Origin: an uncultured Eubacteriales bacterium
Lineage (GTDB): Bacteria; Bacillota; Clostridia; Peptostreptococcales; Anaerovoracaceae
Direction of reading: 5' to 3'
Assembly (NCBI GenBank): GCA_902786855.1
Contig: CADAEH010000016.1
Coordinates: 1-48,146, forward strand
DNA length: 48,146 nt
A program made the position numbers and the translations under genes. Of this stretch, positions 29,171 to 37,322 are shown in pieces (position 1 is the stretch's first letter; each line of letters begins with the position of its first letter). The notes under the pieces are model-generated. The model did no database searches. It had not been told where the DNA came from and saw only the letters and a program-made list of their open reading frames with translations.

Positions 29171-30352
29171 ATGAATTATATATTTATCTCACCGGCTTAT
29201 CCGGTCACATGCACTTATTTCTGCGACCGCCTCAGCAGGTTCGGAGTGAATGTACTCGGCATCGGGGATGTCCCGTACGATACTTTGAACGATCAGCTGA
29301 AAAGCGCGCTGACCGAGTATTACTATGTAGATACGCTTGAGGATTACGACCTGGTATACCGGGCTGTCGCTTTTTACATCCATAAGTACGGCAGGATAGA
29401 CTGGCTTGATTCACTGAATGAATACTGGCTCCCTGCGGATGCCAGGCTGCGGACTGATTTCAATATTGCGACCGGGACTCGTTCGGGCGAGATAGATGAT
29501 CTTATTAAAAAGTCCGGCATGAAGAGGATCTTCCTTGAAGCAGGGATACCGACAGCACGCCAGCATATCGTTACAGACTTCGATTCGGGAAAGGCTTTTG
29601 CGGCAAAGACCGGCTATCCTGTGATCGTAAAGCCTGATATAGGAGTTGGCGCGAACGGTGCTATGAAGATCGACACGGAAGAAGAACTGAACGATTTCTA
29701 CAATGACCTTCCGTCCGAGCCTTATGTCATGGAAGAATTCATGTGCGGTGATATCTGCACATATGATGCTGTTATAGATTCGCACTGCGAGCCGCTGTTC
29801 GAATCTATGTGCACATATCCGCCGGTGATCGATTCAGTGCAGAATGATGAGAATATCCATTATTATACGGCAGCCTATGTACCTCAGCAACTGCGGGAAC
29901 TGGGCAGAAGGGCTGTGAAAGCATTCAGAGCGAGCAGCCGTTTTGTGCACTTCGAGTTCATCAGGCTCTCCGAGGACCAGGAGGGCATCGGTAAAGCGGG
30001 TGATTTCGCAATAATGGAGGTCAACATGCGTCCGGCGGGAGGGCATGACCCGGATATGATGAACTTCGCTCAGTCAACAGATGTTTTCAGCATCTATGCC
30101 GAAATGGTCACTGAAGACAGGCGTCTTCAGCCGGAATCTTCTGAAAGGTATCTGTGCGCATATGCAGCCCGCAAGGACGGACATGCTTTTACTCACAGCC
30201 ATGAGGAGATCATGGAGCGTTACGGCAGCGATATCGTGATGCAGGAAGAGATGCCGCCGATAGACTGGCCGTCGATGGGGCGGTATGTATATATGGCAAA
30301 GTTCAGGGATAAAGCAGAAATGGACGTATATTTTGCATTCGTCCTCGGGTAA
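29171..30352 (+). CDS. ATP-grasp domain ligase, substrate unknown
   Basis: This 393-residue protein has a pre-ATP-grasp domain at the N-terminus. ATP-grasp motifs follow: PVIVKPDIGVGANGA near 150-164 (phosphate-binding glycine loop), YVMEEFMCGD, and the metal-binding MEVNMRPAGGHDPD near 284-297. Such enzymes join a carboxylate to an amine or thiol through an acyl phosphate. It is not purD, purK, carB or a D-Ala ligase by its flanking motifs. No partner gene reveals the substrate. AGGGGG lies upstream of the ATG. Confidence 0.82.
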   Translation: MNYIFISPAYPVTCTYFCDRLSRFGVNVLGIGDVPYDTLNDQLKSALTEYYYVDTLEDYDLVYRAVAFYIHKYGRIDWLDSLNEYWLPADARLRTDFNIATGTRSGEIDDLIKKSGMKRIFLEAGIPTARQHIVTDFDSGKAFAAKTGYPVIVKPDIGVGANGAMKIDTEEELNDFYNDLPSEPYVMEEFMCGDICTYDAVIDSHCEPLFESMCTYPPVIDSVQNDENIHYYTAAYVPQQLRELGRRAVKAFRASSRFVHFEFIRLSEDQEGIGKAGDFAIMEVNMRPAGGHDPDMMNFAQSTDVFSIYAEMVTEDRRLQPESSERYLCAYAARKDGHAFTHSHEEIMERYGSDIVMQEEMPPIDWPSMGRYVYMAKFRDKAEMDVYFAFVLG

Positions 30353-30391
30353 GAACTGAGCATCAGCAGAAAAGGATCATAATCGATAGTA

Positions 30392-30862
30392 ATGGCTATT
30401 CACATAGTACTGGTAGAACCGGAGATACCACCCAATACGGGAAACATAGCGAGGACGGCTGCCGCGACCGACAGTGTCCTTCATCTTGTCAAGCCTCTGG
30501 GTTTCAGCCTTGATGAAAAAAGTCTCAGAAGAGCCGGCCTGGATTACTGGCCTTATGTCACGCTCGAGGTCCATGACAGCCTCGAAGCTTTCATGGATAA
30601 ATACGGTGACAGAAGATTGTGGCTGGCAACGACAAAAGGGGACAAGATCTATACAGAGGCAGATTTCAGAGACGAGGACATGATACTCTTCGGCAGAGAA
30701 ACGGCCGGGCTGCCTGCTGATTTCATTGCAGCCAGAAAAGACCGGGCGATCCGCATCCCGATGAGCGAGAGCACACGCCTCAGGTCCTTCAATCTGTCCA
30801 ACGCTGCGAATATCGTGCTGTTTGAAGCGCTGAGACAGCTTGACTTCCCGGGGTTGAAATGA
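30392..30862 (+). CDS. trmL: tRNA (cytidine(34)-2'-O)-methyltransferase
   Basis: This 156-residue SPOUT-family enzyme methylates the wobble base of leucine tRNAs. It shows the TrmL pattern VEPEIPPNTGNIARTAAA, a middle FGRETAGLP, and the knot-forming C-terminus IPMSESTRLRSFNLSNAANIV. The length equals the E. coli enzyme (157). The next gene is also a probable tRNA wobble methyltransferase. Confidence 0.93.
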   Translation: MAIHIVLVEPEIPPNTGNIARTAAATDSVLHLVKPLGFSLDEKSLRRAGLDYWPYVTLEVHDSLEAFMDKYGDRRLWLATTKGDKIYTEADFRDEDMILFGRETAGLPADFIAARKDRAIRIPMSESTRLRSFNLSNAANIVLFEALRQLDFPGLK

Positions 30863-30908
30863 GCATTGATAACATGACGGAGCAGACTGCCCGTATCACA
30901 GCAGAAAT

Positions 30909-31478
30909 ATGAGTAATCTTATTACTAAAACAACAGAACTTGCCATGTCTGTAACGCTGACATATATCAGGCAAGGCGATATCGTGATCGATGCGACATG
31001 CGGCACCGGGCAGGACACGGTAATGCTTGCACGTGCAGTCGGCAGCGAAGGATCAGTATATGCTTTTGATATTCAGAAGAAAGCTATGCTGCTCACAGAG
31101 GAGAGACTCAGAAAGCACGGTTTCAGCAATGTGCATTTCATCATGAAGTCGTTTTCCTCAATGAGCGAGCATATCCCTGAAAACAGCGCATCTGCTGTTG
31201 TGTTCAATCTGGGATATCTCCCCGGAGGAGACCACAGCATAACTACAACGGCAGAAACGACCCTCGAAGGACTTGCCTGTGCGCTCAGGACGATACGCGC
31301 GGGAGGCATAGTCACGGTAGTCCTCTATGATGGGCATGAGGAAGGCGCCGCGGAAAAGAAGGCCGTGCTCGAGTGGGCGAGAGAGCTTGATCAGAGAAAG
31401 TACCATGCTGCTTTTGTCAGCCTGATCAACCAGGACAATGATCCGCCAGAGATACTTTGGGTAACAAGGAAACACTGA
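30909..31478 (+). CDS. mnmM: YtqB/MnmM-type class I methyltransferase
   Basis: This 189-residue SAM-dependent enzyme of the rRNA_methylase family (PF06962) has motif I in VIDATCGTGQDTVMLAR near 27-43. A family-specific NLGYLPGGDHSITT near 98-111 follows. Bacillus subtilis YtqB of this family has been reported as MnmM, which makes the last methylation of mnm5s2U at the tRNA wobble position. That assignment is by family memory only. It lies 46 bases after trmL. No strong ribosome site is seen. Confidence 0.75.
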   Translation: MSNLITKTTELAMSVTLTYIRQGDIVIDATCGTGQDTVMLARAVGSEGSVYAFDIQKKAMLLTEERLRKHGFSNVHFIMKSFSSMSEHIPENSASAVVFNLGYLPGGDHSITTTAETTLEGLACALRTIRAGGIVTVVLYDGHEEGAAEKKAVLEWARELDQRKYHAAFVSLINQDNDPPEILWVTRKH

Positions 31479-31549
31479 CGAACAGCATATGATTGACGTA
31501 GAATACTCAACAGAAACGAAGGCATACTCTTGGATTAAGGAGAACGCAG

Positions 31550-32827
31550 ATGAGAAAAAGACACTTTTTGAAAACTGCTTTTGTCGGAGGCCGGCTGATA
31601 ACCGGGAGGCATAAATCGGCTATAGAGGATTCGCTTGTCATGATCGACCAGGGCAGATTCGTATATGCCGGCGTGAGGAATTATGACATGGCACCAAGCC
31701 TTGAAGGCTATGATGTCGTTGATGTCACAGGCAAGACCCTGATGCCGGGGATCATCGACTCACACCTTCATTTCAGCGGCAATCTCAACGACAATGATTC
31801 TGACTGGGTGAGAGAACCTCTGCTGCAGAAGGCTGTCGTGGCTGTCCAGCAGGCACATGACTGTCTGGAAAACGGACTGACCACGGTAGGTGAGATATCC
31901 AGATTTGGTATCCCTATAAGGGATATGATCAACGAAGGTCAGATGCAGGGACCAAGGGTCATCGCTACAGGCAGGGGCTTTTGCGCGACAGCTTCCCATG
32001 GAGATTCGCACAATTGCTCTATACAGGAGGTATATGAAGGTCACCCTTGGGCTGAGGCGGTCGATGGTCCGTGGGAGCTTCGCAAAGCTGTAAGGCGCAG
32101 ACTCAGAGAGTGCCCTGACGCCATCAAGATATGGGCGACCGGAGGCGGCATCTACAGATGGGACACATCCCGCGATCACCACTATACATATGAAGAAATA
32201 AAAGCCGTCGTTGATGAGTCTGCGATGAGAGGTATTCCTGTATGGTCACACACATACGGAAAGACGACTCTTTCCGTTGAAGCCGGCGTGGATTTCATCA
32301 TACACGGTTTTGAGATAGACGAGCAGAGTATGGATAAGATGTACGAAAAAGGGATCTATTTCTGCCCGACGATCAACTTCCTCCCTGCATGGCTGTCAAC
32401 GTATCCGCCGGCTTACATACCGGGCGTGCATGACAAGTACGAGGGGGCAACACTTGTTGACAAAGAACTTGCAAGGCTCTATGACAACGTAAACAAAGCT
32501 TACAAGATGGGCGTCATAGTCACTGCGGGATCTGACAGCTTCAACCTCGATTCGACCCCATACGGAATCACCACTATAGGCGAGATACATAAATTCGTGG
32601 AATGCTGCGGCATGAGCGAGATGGACGCCATAATAGCAGGAACGGCCAATGGCGCGAGAGCTCTCGGCTGCTATCATATAACAGGATCTATCACCAGAGG
32701 CAAGAATGCCGACATGCTGGTGATCGATGGGAACCCGCTCAAAGATATCCATGATATCTGCGTAGAGAATATGGAAATGGTCATCAAGGACGGTGAGGAA
32801 GTCATCCGTTACAGGGAAAAGAAGTAG
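31550..32827 (+). CDS. Metal-dependent amidohydrolase (imidazolonepropionase/prolidase-like)
   Basis: The 425-residue amidohydrolase-superfamily enzyme carries the metal motif MPGIIDSHLHFSG (near 65-77). A likely carboxylated or metal-bridging lysine is in IKIWATGGGIYRW. Later histidines are in WSHTYG and IIHGFE, and the terminal aspartate is in TAGSDSFN. The group (COG1228) includes Xaa-Pro dipeptidases and imidazolonepropionase, so the substrate is undecided. There is no export signal. AAGGAG lies eight bases before the ATG. Confidence 0.85.
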   Translation: MRKRHFLKTAFVGGRLITGRHKSAIEDSLVMIDQGRFVYAGVRNYDMAPSLEGYDVVDVTGKTLMPGIIDSHLHFSGNLNDNDSDWVREPLLQKAVVAVQQAHDCLENGLTTVGEISRFGIPIRDMINEGQMQGPRVIATGRGFCATASHGDSHNCSIQEVYEGHPWAEAVDGPWELRKAVRRRLRECPDAIKIWATGGGIYRWDTSRDHHYTYEEIKAVVDESAMRGIPVWSHTYGKTTLSVEAGVDFIIHGFEIDEQSMDKMYEKGIYFCPTINFLPAWLSTYPPAYIPGVHDKYEGATLVDKELARLYDNVNKAYKMGVIVTAGSDSFNLDSTPYGITTIGEIHKFVECCGMSEMDAIIAGTANGARALGCYHITGSITRGKNADMLVIDGNPLKDIHDICVENMEMVIKDGEEVIRYREKK

Positions 32828-32841
32828 GCAGGAGGCGGAAA

Positions 32842-33141
32842 ATGGATTTCAATAACAACGAAGTAGGAAAGGCACTCGGACAGGTCCTTACATTGCAGTA
32901 TGATTACCCGCCTAACGGAGAGGGTTCAGTAGGTTACAAGGGAAATAACCTGTATAGATTCAGGATGGAAGATGTAGAAGAGATCAGCAGATTTCTTGGT
33001 AAAAGAACTGAACATTATAAACACTCTTATAACATAGAGACTCTGGCACAGGAGATAATCACAGACCTGCTGGACCAGGGACTGATCACATACGGCGGAA
33101 ATGAATTCAAAAAGCAGCAGAAAGAGCGACACAGTATCTGA
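32842..33141 (+). CDS. Small hypothetical protein
   Basis: I do not recognise this 99-residue protein. It is hydrophilic, has no membrane segment or signal peptide and ends in a basic KKQQKERHSI tail. It is probably real because AGGAGG lies directly upstream of the ATG, 14 bases after the amidohydrolase stop, and the frame has the same codon style as its neighbours. The pattern of a helix near 40-60 and another near 64-78 suggests a small folded domain. Confidence 0.65.
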   Translation: MDFNNNEVGKALGQVLTLQYDYPPNGEGSVGYKGNNLYRFRMEDVEEISRFLGKRTEHYKHSYNIETLAQEIITDLLDQGLITYGGNEFKKQQKERHSI

Positions 33142-33197
33142 ATAAGTGCAAACAGATAGTATCATCGCCAAAGACTTAACATGAAGGATGTTTGTAT

Positions 33198-33680
33198 ATG
33201 AAAAGCAGAGAACTGTTAGGCTATCTGATAGGACTGATCTTATTCGTGGTCCTTATACCACTGATAATGTGGCGCGTGTCCGGAGAAGTTCACCCCGGGA
33301 CAGGCAGGATCATCTGCCTTGCTGTTCTGGCAGCTTCAGGGATCGGTCTCAGCATATGGTCGATAGTGTATATGAAAAATGTCGGCAGAGGAAATCCGAT
33401 GGATGCGTTCAACCACGAAGTGGCTCCCCGCACGACTGAGCTGATGACAGAAGGCCCGTACAGGATATGCCGGAACCCTATGCTCCTTGGGGTATTCATA
33501 TACTATGTGGGTATTATCATCTGCCTCGGAACATGGCAGTCAGCCCTGGTGTTTGCAGTTTACTTCGCGATCATGATGGTGCAGGTAAACCGCGAAGAGA
33601 CTCGTCTTGAGCAGGACTTTGGCGACGCATACAGGGAATATTGTAAGAGGACAAAAAAGCTTATACCATATATCTGGTAG
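33198..33680 (+). CDS. Isoprenylcysteine/PEMT-type membrane methyltransferase
   Basis: This 160-residue integral membrane protein has about four hydrophobic segments. The conserved C-terminal pattern of the PEMT/ICMT group is present: GPYRICRNPMLLG, then EETRLEQDFGDAYREYCKR. Bacterial members methylate small lipophilic or thiol substrates; the target is unknown. The ATG at 33198 is preferred because AAGGA lies nine bases upstream; a TTG at 33192 in frame is possible. Confidence 0.82.
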   Translation: MKSRELLGYLIGLILFVVLIPLIMWRVSGEVHPGTGRIICLAVLAASGIGLSIWSIVYMKNVGRGNPMDAFNHEVAPRTTELMTEGPYRICRNPMLLGVFIYYVGIIICLGTWQSALVFAVYFAIMMVQVNREETRLEQDFGDAYREYCKRTKKLIPYIW

Positions 33681-33712
33681 CTGCATGGCAGTCAGTACTG
33701 ATAGGAAATTGA

Positions 33713-33740
33713 AACAGAGCAGACGCTCTGTTTTCTTTTT
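33713..33740 (+). terminator. Intrinsic terminator after the membrane methyltransferase
   Basis: AACAGAGC (33713-33720), loop AGAC, GCTCTGTT (33725-33732), then TTCTTTTT. It probably ends the transcript of the genes from YitT or a later internal start. The 200 bases that follow hold no gene that I can support. TGCATTTCAT occurs twice there, near 33806 and 33826, and no clear promoter is visible. Confidence 0.85.
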
Positions 33741-33943
33741 GCGGGAATGCGTAATGCAAAGATGTCCCCTCCTGTATACTTACTCCGCCGGCTGCAGGAA
33801 ACCTGCATTTCATTCATATAAATGTGCATTTCATCAGTTATCCGCGGGTTGCTTTCATGCGAATGGTATTATGCAGACAGAAAGAAGTTCGGAAAGACTA
33901 TTCAAAAGTGGAAACAACCGGAAAGGAAAAACAGGTGAACAAA

Positions 33944-35569
33944 ATGAAGAAGAGCAGCAGGATATTCGCAATTATGATCGCGATAATGATGATGGGCTCA
34001 GCAGTTCCGGCATTCGCTGACAGCGAGGGTCTGCAGGGTGTTGATACAGCAGATGCTGTTGAAATGCAGGATACAGAAAATGCAGCAGTGACAGATGCTG
34101 AGACAAGAGAAGACAGTGAAATAACAGTAGTAACAGATACTGAAACTGCCGACGACAGTGAAGATGCAGTTTTGACTGATGTTGAGAGCGGAAATGACAG
34201 CGAAATTACAGATGTATCGGTACCTGAGGAAGGCATTGAAGAAGTATCGGTAGAAGATCTTGAAGCGCTGACTATGGGAGATGCAGAAGAAGTAACAAAT
34301 GAGGCGATGGCTGCTGCAGTCAGTCCTGGAAGTGCACAGACCATACAGTTCACTTCAGTATATTATGGAGGTTTCACTGACGGATCGAATCAGAAGATAC
34401 ATTACTATAAGTTTACGACAAAAAGCCAGAAGACGAAATATACGCTGATGGCTATGGCCACAGCATACAATGAAAACGGTTTTCCGGGACTGGATTTTGA
34501 ACTGCTCGACCGCAATCTGAATCTCGTTCTGCCTGACGGAAAAACTTCCAACAGTCTGGGCAGATGGTTATACCTGTATGACGGCGTTGGTGATTCAGGA
34601 AGCATGGCATACTCTTCACTGAATACCGGATCGGTATACTACATCAGGGTCACCAACAAAAGCATTGGCAGCTGTTCAGGCAACCTGATGTACAGACTCG
34701 GCGTGTCAGCGGGTTCACAGGTCCCTGATGTAGCCGGCGGGACTGCAATCAGTTTCGGCAAGTGGTACAATGGCGAATTCAAAAAGGGAACAAGAGTGAA
34801 ACATACCTACTACAAGTTCACCTCATCCGCATTCGTAAGAAAGTATACTTTGATGGCAAGCAATACTAAATACGACAGTAACGGATCAAGCCCGCTTGAT
34901 ATTCAGCTGCTTGACCGCAATCTGAATCTCGTTCTACCGGACGGAAAAACTTCCAATAGTCTGGGCAGATGGATATACCTCTATGGTGTCGGTCAGTCCG
35001 ACAGCAGAACTTACAGCTCGCTGAATGCAGCTCAGGTATACTATATCAAGGTAAGCAATTACGATAGCTATTCTGGCACTAACGGATTCGCTGTAAAGGT
35101 AGACTGCCAGACAAAGGATTCCCAGCAGACAACACAGACACAGCAGACAGGACCTTCAACAGGATCAGGTGAGATAAGATACTTCGATAAAGTGTACTTC
35201 ATCGTCAGGGACGGTTCGACATATTCGGTCAGGCACAGCGGTCAGACGGGAGCAGTAACGGTCAATCTGCACAAGGCAGCCGACAAAAAGACGATAACTA
35301 TCCCTGCATCGATCACTGACAATTCAGGCACTGTCCGCACCGTTAACGGTATATCACCATATGCATTCAGCGGCAGCAAAGCTAAGACTGTAAATATAAA
35401 GACAACAGCACTCACCAGAGAGAGCGTTTACAACAGCCTGAATGGTTCCAGAGTCAAAACGATCAAGGTCAAGGTGCCTGGAGGAAAGAAGGTAAGAAAG
35501 GCATTTGTAAAACAGTATAAAAAATTCTTTAAGAAGAGCAATTGCGGCAAGAAAGTAAAAGTAAAGTAG
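33944..35569 (+). CDS. Secreted repeat protein with acidic linker and basic tail
   Basis: The 541-residue protein has a signal peptide (MKKSSRIFAIMIAIMMMG...AFA, about 1-25). An acidic Asp/Glu/Thr/Val-rich linker (about 28-118) carries imperfect repeats of TDxExxDDSE type. Two homologous beta-rich domains of about 110-120 residues follow, each having YYKFT and LLDRNLNLVLPDGKTSNS. A Gln/Thr linker comes next, then a C-terminal part resembling the end of BspA-like leucine-rich repeats (IPASIT, VNGISPYAFSGS). The tail is lysine-rich, ending KKSNCGKKVKVK. AGGTGA lies five bases before the chosen ATG; a GTG nine bases earlier is also possible. Repeats and tail suggest a cell-wall or extracellular role. 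There is no LPXTG or SLH motif. Confidence 0.78.
   Translation: MKKSSRIFAIMIAIMMMGSAVPAFADSEGLQGVDTADAVEMQDTENAAVTDAETREDSEITVVTDTETADDSEDAVLTDVESGNDSEITDVSVPEEGIEEVSVEDLEALTMGDAEEVTNEAMAAAVSPGSAQTIQFTSVYYGGFTDGSNQKIHYYKFTTKSQKTKYTLMAMATAYNENGFPGLDFELLDRNLNLVLPDGKTSNSLGRWLYLYDGVGDSGSMAYSSLNTGSVYYIRVTNKSIGSCSGNLMYRLGVSAGSQVPDVAGGTAISFGKWYNGEFKKGTRVKHTYYKFTSSAFVRKYTLMASNTKYDSNGSSPLDIQLLDRNLNLVLPDGKTSNSLGRWIYLYGVGQSDSRTYSSLNAAQVYYIKVSNYDSYSGTNGFAVKVDCQTKDSQQTTQTQQTGPSTGSGEIRYFDKVYFIVRDGSTYSVRHSGQTGAVTVNLHKAADKKTITIPASITDNSGTVRTVNGISPYAFSGSKAKTVNIKTTALTRESVYNSLNGSRVKTIKVKVPGGKKVRKAFVKQYKKFFKKSNCGKKVKVK
34502..34972 (+). repeat. Intragenic duplication inside the secreted repeat protein gene
   Basis: The 66-base segment 34502-34567 recurs at 34907-34972 with only four base differences, all silent. 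The flanking parts of the two domains are much less alike. The identical stretch encodes the LLDRNLNLVLPDG region of each domain. This points to recent gene conversion or strong selection on that segment. Confidence 0.8.
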
Positions 35570-35606
35570 CAACACAGGCCGCGACCCCGCAGCATAGACA
35601 TATCGG

Positions 35607-35635
35607 CAGCCTCCGTTTTACCGGGGGCTGTTTTT
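35607..35635 (+). terminator. Intrinsic terminator after the secreted repeat protein
   Basis: CAGCCTCCG (35607-35615) pairs with CGGGGGCTG (35622-35630) over nine pairs including one G-U, and is followed by five T. It closes the transcript of the preceding gene, so the L,D-transpeptidase gene probably has its own promoter. An inverted repeat ACACACTT/AAGTGTGT (about 35643-35680) and a TATTAT at 35681-35686 lie in that gap, without a good -35. Confidence 0.85.
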
Positions 35636-35748
35636 CTGTGCATACACACTTCTTTTAAGCAGAAATCCATAAGTGTGTGTTATTATAAACAGGAATAGTT
35701 TATGAAAACACTTGAGTAAAATAAAGCAGCAGTAAATATTTTCAGGTT

Positions 35749-37101
35749 ATGAAGAAGTTTTTTGTCATATTGCTTGCAGCGGCGGTGCTGTTTTTCGGCG
35801 GAGTATACTTTCTGTATCAGCCGCCTGCTGACAGGTTTCCTGCTACGACCAGGATCAACAACATAGATGTGACAGGCCTGACGATCGATGAGGCTGAGAA
35901 GAAGATCACAGAGAGCAGAACGAACAGAGACTTTCAGTTTATATACAATAAAGTGATTTTTCCTGTCTCCATGAAGACTCTTAAATTTGACATAAATGCA
36001 GGTTCGATACTTACTTCTCTTACATATTATGAGAAACTCAGATATTTCCTGCACATGGAGAACAGATTTGAAGTACCGATAAAGCCGGCTGAATCGGAAG
36101 AGTTTCTCGGGGAAATAGAAAAGCTGCCTTTCTGCGACAATACAGGCAAGGAGAAGACAACGGACGCATATGTGGATCTGTCGGATTTCGAATTCCGGAC
36201 GGTAAAGGAGAAGATCGGGACCGAAGTCGACCCGAAGCGGGTAAGAGACATCGCTTATGAAAATATCACCAACGGTAACTACGCTGCAGAGCTTATCGAT
36301 GAGGATATGATCAGGCAGCCTGAACTTGTCGCAGATTCGGATGAATTCAGAGAAAGACTCCAGTACTGTAAAGACAATCTGTCTTTCAAGCTTGAATACG
36401 ATACAGGAGACGGGACTGAGGTAATCAGACCTGAGCAGATCGACAAGATGGTCACATACACCGATGGGGAACCGGAATTCAGTAAAAAGCAGATCAAAAA
36501 ATTCATAAAAAATCTGGCTTCAGAGCTCAATGAATACAATGAGTCTTATAATTTCACTACATCAGGCGGTTCGCAGATAACAGTGAAGGGCGTCACGTAT
36601 GGCAGGGCAATCGACCAGGATGCCATGACCAAAGAGCTTAAGAACGCGCTGAAGGAACAGAAATCCAAGTCCCTGGATATAAAGTGGTCCCAGCTCAAAT
36701 ACAACAATGGAAAAGGAATCGGGAACAGCTATATCGAGATATCTATCCCGGGACAGCATGTGTGGTGCTATAAGAACGGCGAACTTGTTGTTGACTGTGC
36801 CTGTGTGACAGGTGCTCCGGGCCATGATACAGCAAGGGGAGTATTCTTTATCAACTACATAACCGGACCTACGACCTTGCGCGGATACAATGGAGACGGG
36901 ACAAAATACGCCAGCCCGGTCAATTGCTTCATGCCGTTTTACGGAGGCCAGGGCCTGCATGGTTCTAACGGGTGGCGAAGCCAGTGGGGCGGCGAGATCT
37001 ATAAAACAGCCGGCTCACACGGATGCGTGAACTGTCCTGATGCAGCAGCCAGGAAGATAGCCGATACTGTAAGCGCAGGATACCCGGTTGTGATCTATTA
37101 A
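35749..37101 (+). CDS. L,D-transpeptidase with peptidoglycan-binding-like domain
   Basis: This 450-residue cell-wall enzyme has an N-terminal membrane anchor or signal (MKKFFVILLAAAVLFFGGVYF). A long region related to PG_binding_4 / YoaR-like modules fills about residues 30-310. The C-terminal YkuD catalytic domain starts at IEISIPGQHVWCYKNGELV and has the active-site motif GSHGCVNCP (Cys near 426) and HGSNGW. YkuD enzymes make 3-3 cross-links in peptidoglycan or attach proteins, and resist most beta-lactams. It sits between two surface-protein genes. The ribosome site is weak (AGGTT). Confidence 0.92.
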   Translation: MKKFFVILLAAAVLFFGGVYFLYQPPADRFPATTRINNIDVTGLTIDEAEKKITESRTNRDFQFIYNKVIFPVSMKTLKFDINAGSILTSLTYYEKLRYFLHMENRFEVPIKPAESEEFLGEIEKLPFCDNTGKEKTTDAYVDLSDFEFRTVKEKIGTEVDPKRVRDIAYENITNGNYAAELIDEDMIRQPELVADSDEFRERLQYCKDNLSFKLEYDTGDGTEVIRPEQIDKMVTYTDGEPEFSKKQIKKFIKNLASELNEYNESYNFTTSGGSQITVKGVTYGRAIDQDAMTKELKNALKEQKSKSLDIKWSQLKYNNGKGIGNSYIEISIPGQHVWCYKNGELVVDCACVTGAPGHDTARGVFFINYITGPTTLRGYNGDGTKYASPVNCFMPFYGGQGLHGSNGWRSQWGGEIYKTAGSHGCVNCPDAAARKIADTVSAGYPVVIY

Positions 37102-37118
37102 AGTCTGTTGAACATATG

Positions 37119-37163
37119 GATGGCTGTACAGCTTGGATCATGAGCTGCGCAGCCATCTTTTTT
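37119..37163 (+). terminator. Intrinsic terminator after the L,D-transpeptidase
   Basis: GATGGCTG (37119-37126) pairs with CAGCCATC (37150-37157), with an inner CAGCT/AGCTG pairing, and is followed by six T (37158-37163). This isolates the giant surface-protein gene from upstream transcription. Confidence 0.85.
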
Positions 37164-37215
37164 GATGTTTTTTCTTTGACATCGGCAGTATCGGACAGAC
37201 TTTCAGATTTGCATA

Positions 37216-37244
37216 TAGTCAGCACTTATACTGTTTGATATAAT
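37216..37244 (+). promoter_or_regulatory. Probable promoter of the giant surface-protein gene
   Basis: A perfect TATAAT (37239-37244) has TAGTCA (4/6) 17 bases upstream. It is the only good -10 between the terminator at 37163 and the ATG, and would give a leader of about 70 bases. A TTGACA at about 37174 is too far from it to be its -35. Confidence 0.45.
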
Positions 37245-37322
37245 AAAATACTAACACTTAAACTGAGCAACTATTCCGCCAATTATCAGACAGGCTGAAC
37301 ACATAGAAACGGGAGTAACGAT

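Noticed and set aside
33607-34020. 137-residue ORF overlapping the membrane methyltransferase end and the secreted protein start
   Set aside because: It crosses a strong terminator and overlaps two better-supported genes in other frames.
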